Below are positions 16,588-20,580 of a DNA stretch of 20,580 nucleotides, in pieces (the first letter of the stretch is position 1; each line of letters opens with the position of its first letter). The translations under genes and the position numbers were made by a program. The DNA comes from Helicobacteraceae bacterium. Lineage in GTDB: Bacteria; Campylobacterota; Campylobacteria; Campylobacterales; Sulfurimonadaceae. The notes under the pieces are model-generated. The model made no database searches. It was not told the origin of the DNA and was given only the letters and a program-made list of their open reading frames with translations. The stretch lies in assembly GCA_024635885.1 (NCBI GenBank), contig JAGXIA010000078.1:1-20580 (forward strand). Direction: 5' to 3'.

Positions 16588-16679
16588 CCAAAGAATAGTT
16601 AATAAATCACGTTAAGAAAACAGAACTGTCTGAACGAAGTGAGTTTTCTGTTTTTAGTGGTTTATTTACTATTCTTTGG
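16588..16679. repeat. Long imperfect hairpin inside the MITE-like element
   Basis: The 23-base arms (16588-16610 and 16657-16679) pair with one wobble and one mismatch. An inner 9-bp stem (16617-16625 with 16646-16654) continues it, leaving a loop of about 20 bases. As RNA or single-stranded DNA it would fold into one long stem on either strand. No gene overlaps it. Confidence 0.6.
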
Positions 16680-16719
16680 GAATCCGAAGGACTCGAAGCC
16701 GTTGGGAGAGCTTTTTGCT

Positions 16720-16743
16720 TACTTTTTTGCGGTGCAAAAAGTA
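16720..16743. repeat. Palindrome TACTTTTTTGC / GCAAAAAGTA
   Basis: Inverted arms of 11 and 10 bases around GGT, with one unpaired T. It lies right of the long hairpin and inside the MITE-like element. The T6 and A5 tracts give it a terminator-like look, but no gene ends nearby. Confidence 0.45.
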
Positions 16744-16869
16744 TGAGAGAATTCTTGATATATATAGATTTAAAAATTTTTGAAGTAATACAAATCTTGG
16801 CATGTGGAAATAAAAATCTAAACTAAAGAAGATTAAAAAAAGATCCACTCAGTTGAGTATATAAATTAG

Positions 16870-16890
16870 ATTCCCAATCAAGTTGGGAAT
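16870..16890 (-). terminator. Palindrome after the - strand transglutaminase pair
   Basis: An 8-bp perfect stem (ATTCCCAA with TTGGGAAT, loop TCAAG), 31 bases past the stop of the 283-residue transglutaminase. In the - strand transcript it is followed by CTAATTTATAT, a weak U-rich tail, so it may end that operon. It also belongs to the TTCCCA-type dispersed palindromes seen at 4431-4448. Confidence 0.45.
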
Positions 16891-16921
16891 GAGGGGTTGT
16901 TGATTTTAGAGTGACAGGTTA

Positions 16922-17773
16922 TCAACACTGGCTAACCCAAACTCCAACATCTAGATTTGATTCTGCAATACCTGCAAAAGAGCCTGAAATTGGAGGTACT
17001 GATTCAGCTAGTCTGGCTACCGCTACGGGAATGTGGTCAGAGCCTACAATATCTCCAATTGTCGGGTCAAAGCCCTTCCAACCGCCACCGGGTATGTAAA
17101 CTTCAGCCCATGCATGAGTAGACCCTACTTCACTAGCCATTAGCGGTGCATAAAGGTATCCACTAACGAAGCGTGATGCCAGTCCTAAACATTTTACTGC
17201 TTCCATAAAGAGTAAGGCAAAATCACGACAAGAACCAGAACCTAAAGAGAGTGTTTCTTTAGCAGTTTGAACGCCAGGTTCTTCTCTTATAGTATAAGAA
17301 AATGATGTATATATATGGTGTGCGAGTCTCTGTAGTAATGTATAAGTTTGAACTGCTTCATAACTCTTATATACATTAAATATCCAATCATTCAATAGTA
17401 CTCTTGTCTCTTCCTCTGGCAAAACCATGTAAGGTGAAAGAAGAAATTGGTCAGAAGAGTTATACTTAAAGGGGTAATCAATGGCATAATCAGAGACAAT
17501 AAAGTCCAAAGGAGACTCGTTGTATTGCTGAATTATTACTTCGCTCTCTATTAAAAGTTGTTGCGTTTGTTGGTTAAAATTAGCTATTGCAACTGAATTA
17601 CCCTCGACATCTCTATGCCAAAATATTTTCACTTCAGGAGTACTTTTTAAAACAAAAGATTCGATTCTAAGTTCGTAATCTTCTCTAGGACGTAAAAGTA
17701 AATTATGCGTTCCGAGTGTTACTTCAGATGAATAGTTGTAATAAGTACGATGAATAATTTTATAGCGTTGCAT
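16922..17773 (-). CDS. Transglutaminase-family protein (283 residues)
   Basis: A single-domain transglutaminase-fold protein. Seen: an N-terminal beta domain (MQRYKIIHRTYYNYSSEVTLG), then the core with C182 (GSGSCRDFALLFMEA), H220 (GSTHAWAEVYIPGGGW) and D236 (KGFDPTIGD). The triad is complete. The segment GVQTAKETL..GSCRDFALLF..GLASRFVSGYL closely resembles GVQACEVTL..GSCRDYAWLF..GLAARFVSGYL in the amidoligase fusion (12797-16165), so the two domains are near relatives. No signal peptide. It starts 3 bases after the stop of the upstream transglutaminase gene; its ribosome binding site (AGGA) overlaps that stop, so the two are coupled. Substrate unknown. Confidence 0.9.
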   Translation of the reverse strand: MQRYKIIHRTYYNYSSEVTLGTHNLLLRPREDYELRIESFVLKSTPEVKIFWHRDVEGNSVAIANFNQQTQQLLIESEVIIQQYNESPLDFIVSDYAIDYPFKYNSSDQFLLSPYMVLPEEETRVLLNDWIFNVYKSYEAVQTYTLLQRLAHHIYTSFSYTIREEPGVQTAKETLSLGSGSCRDFALLFMEAVKCLGLASRFVSGYLYAPLMASEVGSTHAWAEVYIPGGGWKGFDPTIGDIVGSDHIPVAVARLAESVPPISGSFAGIAESNLDVGVWVSQC

Positions 17774-17776
17774 CTT

Positions 17777-18586
17777 TTATCCTAAAGTAGAGAAGCTGTT
17801 ATCCTCAATTTTTCTTACATAAACATTTTGCGTGGCAGGATATAAGGCTGGTCCAAATTGATTATAAATGGCGACATCGGCCGCATCACGACCATAGCCT
17901 ATAGCTACATATCCCCCTCTCACCTCAGCTTGTGTTGCATCGAACGAGTACCATCTGTCCCCAACATAAGCTTCAAACCAGGCATGAAGGTCCATAGGTT
18001 CTAAGCCGTGGAGATATCCCACTACCATACGTGCTGGGATACTAAGACTACGACACATTGCTATTCCAAGATGAGCAAAGTCTCTGCAAACTCCGGACTG
18101 TCTGGCATTGATTTCTACGGCTGAGAGTAAAGCCTCACTGTTTTCAGGCTCAAAACGAATGGTGTTTCGTAACCACATAGCGATTGCTCTGACCTGATCA
18201 TAACCCAAAAGTTCACCTGCCGTGATTTCTGTTGCCATCTGACTAAATTGGTCTGCCTCACAGTAACGGCTAGGCAAAAGGTACATAAGAACAGGCTCCG
18301 GCAGATTTTGAATTTCTACAAAATGTGCTCCGGGTTTCTGATCAATATACTCCGTCGTCTTTACATCTGCAGCAGTATGTATTGTAAAAGTTCCAGGAGA
18401 AGCAATGAGTCTTTGACAAAGATTACCGTAAATATCCGTAAATTCCAGAACAGGAACACTTGGTACAATCTTGTACTCTTGCGAAGATATCCATTGGTTT
18501 GCACCACTGCGCGGCCTCAACATAAATATAAATGGGGTGGGCACAGTAATATCGAATGTTAAATCACAATTTATGTGTAACCACAT
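17777..18586 (-). CDS. Transglutaminase-family protein (269 residues)
   Basis: A second single-domain transglutaminase-fold protein, from a different subgroup than its neighbour. Seen: an N-terminal beta domain (MWLHINCDLTFDITVPTPFIFMLRPRSG), core triad C167 (SGVCRDFAHLGIAMCR), H201 (MDLHAWFEAYV) and D216 (WYSFDATQAEVRGGYVAIG). This form, with LPSRYCEAD before the core and GYGRDAADVA after it, is typical of stand-alone transglutaminases found near ATP-grasp/alpha-E genes. The start at 18586 is preferred over an out-of-frame ATG at 18590, because AAAGGA (18594-18599) then lies 7 bases away. It is the first gene of a two-gene - strand operon, transcribed away from the SHOCT gene. Confidence 0.9.
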   Translation of the reverse strand: MWLHINCDLTFDITVPTPFIFMLRPRSGANQWISSQEYKIVPSVPVLEFTDIYGNLCQRLIASPGTFTIHTAADVKTTEYIDQKPGAHFVEIQNLPEPVLMYLLPSRYCEADQFSQMATEITAGELLGYDQVRAIAMWLRNTIRFEPENSEALLSAVEINARQSGVCRDFAHLGIAMCRSLSIPARMVVGYLHGLEPMDLHAWFEAYVGDRWYSFDATQAEVRGGYVAIGYGRDAADVAIYNQFGPALYPATQNVYVRKIEDNSFSTLG

Positions 18587-18901
18587 ACATTAAATCCTTT
18601 ACATAAATAGGTAAAATATAAATTATTATCACGGTTATTCTATACCTATTTTGCTTAATTAGAAGTAGGTTTTTAAATTTGGTGCGGTTATACTTTAAAT
18701 AGGAATAGACTCTATGCAAATACTTTGAAAAGCCTATAGCTTTTATTGGTTAATATACACTATAATATCACTAAGTAAAACAACCGTGTTTCGGTGCTTA
18801 AAATGCACTTTTCACTTCTAAAATATAATCCAATCCGAATTAACATACTTTACAGCAAGGTCGGAACCAGATGAATAATTTTTAAAATAAGGAACTACTA
18901 A
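18587..18901. other. Divergent intergenic region (transglutaminase pair / SHOCT gene)
   Basis: 315 bases between divergent starts. For the + side there are two TATAAT boxes (18761-18766 and 18824-18829) and a GGAA ribosome binding site near 18890. For the - side a weaker TATATT can be read at 18615-18620 (reverse strand). A small hairpin GTGC..GCAC lies at about 18794-18808. A stretch near 18852-18872 (CAGCAAGGTCGGAACCAGATG) faintly recalls SRP RNA but lacks its conserved loop. No gene is seen. Confidence 0.6.
18761..18766 (+). promoter_or_regulatory. Candidate -10 box for the SHOCT gene (distal)
   Basis: TATAAT in the context ATACACTATAATATCAC, 135 bases before the ATG. If used, the mRNA has a leader of about 130 bases with a small hairpin. 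The TATAAT at 18824-18829 (context CTAAAATATAATCC) is a nearer alternative, with a leader of about 65 bases. Confidence 0.4.
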
Positions 18902-19687
18902 ATGCAAAAGCTCACACCAGAAGGTCAAAACTTAGTAAATGATCTCTCTAACCGATATAACTTAAGTCAAGAAGCTGTAATTCATATGATTGGTGCTGTT
19001 AATAATGGCGGAGGGAGTATGGCCCAATTTAACTGTCCTGAACTTGGCGGCTCAGGACAATGGATGAGAGGCGGTATGACAATGGTTGGTGACATGTTTA
19101 ATAATGGTCTTAAAAACACTGTAAATAATTTGTGTTCTGAAATTTCTAATGCATTAGCAAGCATGACAATATTTCCTGTTATTCCTGCAGGAACAAAAGG
19201 CTCCAACCAATGGTGGCCGACAAATCTTGGTGTTCCCTTTAGCAGTGGTGCCCAAAATAATATACGCTATGCAGTATTTCCTCATAGACTTGCTATTGAG
19301 TTAAATGGAGAAGTAACCGTTTATGACACCTTAGATAATAATATCAGCGGTGTCTCTCAACAACAAGGAGGAGACACTTCTCTAACTTTTAGCAGCCAAT
19401 ACGGAACTATTTCTGTTTCAACTCTTCCTATAGTCTCTGGTCAAGGCATTCCACGTGCACCACAGACTAACTTTGCAGAGCCGGTACAAAATAATTTTTC
19501 TAATCCACTTTCAACGATGCCAAAGATGGACACTCAACAAAACGAACCAAAGATGGACATTAAACAGAACGCATCAGCTAACACAATTATAGAATTAATT
19601 CAAAAGCTATCTCAATTACGCGATGCCGGTGCACTAACCGATGATGAGTTTAATTCTAAAAAGAATGAGTTACTTAGTAGACTTTAA
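18902..19687 (+). CDS. SHOCT-domain protein
   Basis: A 261-residue protein of unknown function. The N-terminal region (1-75) is helical and carries LTPEGQNLVNDLSNRY and GGSGQWMRGGMTMVGDMFN, a pattern I recall from other SHOCT-domain proteins. A beta-rich middle follows (about 90-180, WWPTNLGVPFSSG..VYDTLDN). Then comes a Pro/Gln/Asn-rich linker with a tandem nine-residue repeat (PKMDTQQNE then PKMDIKQNA, 207-224). The C-terminal SHOCT motif (about 228-261) has LSQLRDAGALTDDEFNSKKNELL. No signal peptide or membrane segment is seen. SHOCT domains are thought to mediate oligomerisation; the role here is unknown. The ribosome binding site is AAGGAA, about 9 bases before the ATG. It is transcribed divergently from the transglutaminase pair and may or may not belong with it. 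Confidence 0.82.
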   Translation: MQKLTPEGQNLVNDLSNRYNLSQEAVIHMIGAVNNGGGSMAQFNCPELGGSGQWMRGGMTMVGDMFNNGLKNTVNNLCSEISNALASMTIFPVIPAGTKGSNQWWPTNLGVPFSSGAQNNIRYAVFPHRLAIELNGEVTVYDTLDNNISGVSQQQGGDTSLTFSSQYGTISVSTLPIVSGQGIPRAPQTNFAEPVQNNFSNPLSTMPKMDTQQNEPKMDIKQNASANTIIELIQKLSQLRDAGALTDDEFNSKKNELLSRL

Positions 19688-19711
19688 GTATTCTACCAAG
19701 CCTTTAGAGGG

Positions 19712-19717
19712 TATAAT
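19712..19717 (+). promoter_or_regulatory. Candidate -10 box for the MgtE gene
   Basis: TATAAT in the context GAGGGTATAATCGC, 56 bases before the MgtE ATG and 25 bases after the SHOCT stop. A small hairpin (TCTAAC/GTTAGA, 19739-19753) sits in the leader. The leader is too short for an M-box magnesium riboswitch. Confidence 0.45.
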
Positions 19718-19773
19718 CGCATGAAATAATAATTGTAATCTAACTTTGTTAGACTTTAGCATGGGGGAAAAGT

Positions 19774-20580
19774 ATGAATGAAAACATTAAAAAACATTAT
19801 CAGCGAATTAATAAGTCTTATACCGATGCAATTCATATTGCTCCCTCACAAATTGCTAAAAGTCTTGGACGACTGTATGTCTATGATAAAGGGCTGTTTT
19901 TTTCCAGTCTCTCACGCATTACAGCAGATCAGCTCACAGAAGTTTTACTTGAATTAGATGGCGACACGTTTGAAGTCGCCATTAAACGCTTACCACATGC
20001 TAAAATTCTTGAAAGCATACAAGATGCCCAAAGTGATGATGCTACGGACATCATCAAAAAAATTGAATTAAGAAACAGTGCTTTAGCCTCATTATTACTA
20101 CATTCTCTGCGCCCAGACATGCAAGATGAGCACAAAGAACTCTCTACTTACAGCGAAGATATGGCGGGTGCTTATATGCAGACCGAAGTACTTACCGCCA
20201 CTAAAGAAGAGTCTCTACGAATAATAAAAGATAAACTACAAAAATTTCGCGAAATGGAACCACTGAGTGCTATTGTAAAACTTTATATAATTGATGCAGC
20301 GGGAATTCTTTTAGCTTCACTTCATTTTACTGATCTTATCTTGTTTGATGATGATGACACCATTGAGTATATTCTTGAAACAGTGCACCCTCAGCCACCT
20401 ATTACTATCCGTTCCAAATCACCTGTCGAGGACGTAGCTCGACTTTTTATGGATTATGATTTAAATGCTATTCCTGTGGTCGATAAACAAGGAGTACTAA
20501 AGGGGCATATCACGTATGATGATGTTTTTGATCTTATAGAAGACCTTTATACGGAACAAAGTTACTCTATGGCGGGAGTA
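19774..20580 (+). CDS. mgtE: Magnesium transporter, MgtE family, N-terminal part (runs off window end)
   Basis: MgtE is an inner-membrane Mg2+ channel whose cytoplasmic N-domain and CBS pair sense Mg2+ and gate the pore. The frame stays open to base 20580, giving 269 residues; the membrane part lies beyond the window. Seen: a helical N-domain (about 1-130), the hinge EDMAGAYMQTEV (128-139, matching the AGxLM hinge of MgtE), a first CBS domain (about 135-198) and a second CBS domain (about 199-258, with AIPVVDKQGVLKGHITYDDVFD). The connecting plug helix begins as EDLYTEQSYSMAGV, close to the family's EATED..MAGV. GGGGGAAA lies 7 bases before the ATG at 19774; an out-of-frame ATG at 19778 is ignored. 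Weaker conservation in the N-domain leaves cobalt/magnesium specificity open. Confidence 0.88.
   Translation, partial: MNENIKKHYQRINKSYTDAIHIAPSQIAKSLGRLYVYDKGLFFSSLSRITADQLTEVLLELDGDTFEVAIKRLPHAKILESIQDAQSDDATDIIKKIELRNSALASLLLHSLRPDMQDEHKELSTYSEDMAGAYMQTEVLTATKEESLRIIKDKLQKFREMEPLSAIVKLYIIDAAGILLASLHFTDLILFDDDDTIEYILETVHPQPPITIRSKSPVEDVARLFMDYDLNAIPVVDKQGVLKGHITYDDVFDLIEDLYTEQSYSMAGV

Larger units (their letters stand above)
16507..16810. mobile_element. MITE-like element with 12-bp terminal inverted repeats and TA flanks
   Basis: TTTCCACATGCC at 16507-16518 and its exact reverse complement GGCATGTGGAAA at 16799-16810 bound 304 bases. Each end is flanked by the dinucleotide TA (16505-16506 and 16811-16812), which fits the TA target-site duplication made by IS630/Tc1-mariner transposases. 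No transposase is encoded inside; the interior holds a 92-base hairpin (16588-16679) and a smaller palindrome (16720-16743). This is what a non-autonomous miniature element would look like. Against: a third copy of the 12-mer at 16331-16342 has no TA flank, and the ends could be part of a different repeat. Confidence 0.45.
16166..16921. other. Non-coding, repeat-rich island between two - strand operons
   Basis: 756 bases without a plausible gene; no frame has family resemblance or a ribosome binding site. It holds, left to right: the amidoligase promoter; a T8 run at about 16296-16303; a TTTCCACATGCC motif (16331); a CGTCATTGCGAGG-type repeat (16366-16437); a CGTCA-headed palindrome (16461-16489); a MITE-like element (16507-16810) containing a 92-base hairpin; and a TTCCCAA/TTGGGAA palindrome (16870-16890). 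Local base composition (GC-rich patches such as GCCGCGCTTCGC) differs from the AT-rich genes around it, as expected for mobile repeats. Confidence 0.8.

Noticed and set aside
16911..17099. Small + strand frame over the end of the 283-residue transglutaminase
   Set aside because: It is a shadow of the transglutaminase coding strand, with no independent start signal or recognisable motif.
18781..18880. Possible SRP (4.5S) RNA upstream of the SHOCT gene, because of TTTCGGTGCTT and CAGCAAGGTCGGAA
   Set aside because: The universal SRP loop sequence (GGUCCGGAAGGAAGCA-like) is absent, and the flanks do not pair into the expected long stem.
19718..19773. M-box (magnesium) riboswitch before mgtE
   Set aside because: The leader is only about 50 bases and has one 6-bp hairpin; an M-box needs well over 100 bases with three helices.

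Overview
The window is AT-rich and densely coded. It looks like the chromosome of a Campylobacterota (Epsilonproteobacteria) species, probably close to Sulfurimonas. The reasons are low G+C, T-rich tracts before a TATAAT box, a soluble histidine kinase with the AHQWKQPLN phospho-acceptor motif, and the overall character of the housekeeping proteins. The genus assignment is an inference from memory, not a database result.

Left part (1-7199), housekeeping, all on +: the end of a high-affinity phosphate uptake operon (pstC fragment, pstA, pstB, phoU; the pst genes overlap by one base as TAATG). Then come glnA (glutamine synthetase type I), an orphan cytoplasmic histidine kinase, and leuA (2-isopropylmalate synthase). 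Strong hairpins follow phoU, glnA and leuA.

Middle and right part (7308-18586), a peptide-ligase/transglutaminase cluster. On +: a stand-alone circularly permuted ATP-grasp protein overlapping an alpha-E protein by one base. Converging on it from - is a tightly packed operon, in transcription order: a 1122-residue transglutaminase fused to a DUF2126 putative amidoligase, an 831-residue ATP-grasp/alpha-E fusion, and a 308-residue transglutaminase. A second - strand pair of transglutaminases lies upstream (16922-18586). In total there are four transglutaminase domains with an intact Cys-His-Asp triad, two ATP-grasp domains, two alpha-E domains and one amidoligase. These families are known to co-occur and have been predicted computationally to make and process or conjugate a small peptide. 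The substrate is unknown as far as I know, and no Anbu-type protease is visible here.

The two - strand units are separated by a 756-base non-coding island (16166-16921) full of palindromes. It includes a MITE-like element with 12-bp terminal inverted repeats flanked by TA on both sides.

Right edge: a SHOCT-domain protein (18902-19687) and the N-terminal half of an MgtE-type magnesium transporter that runs off the window (19774-20580).
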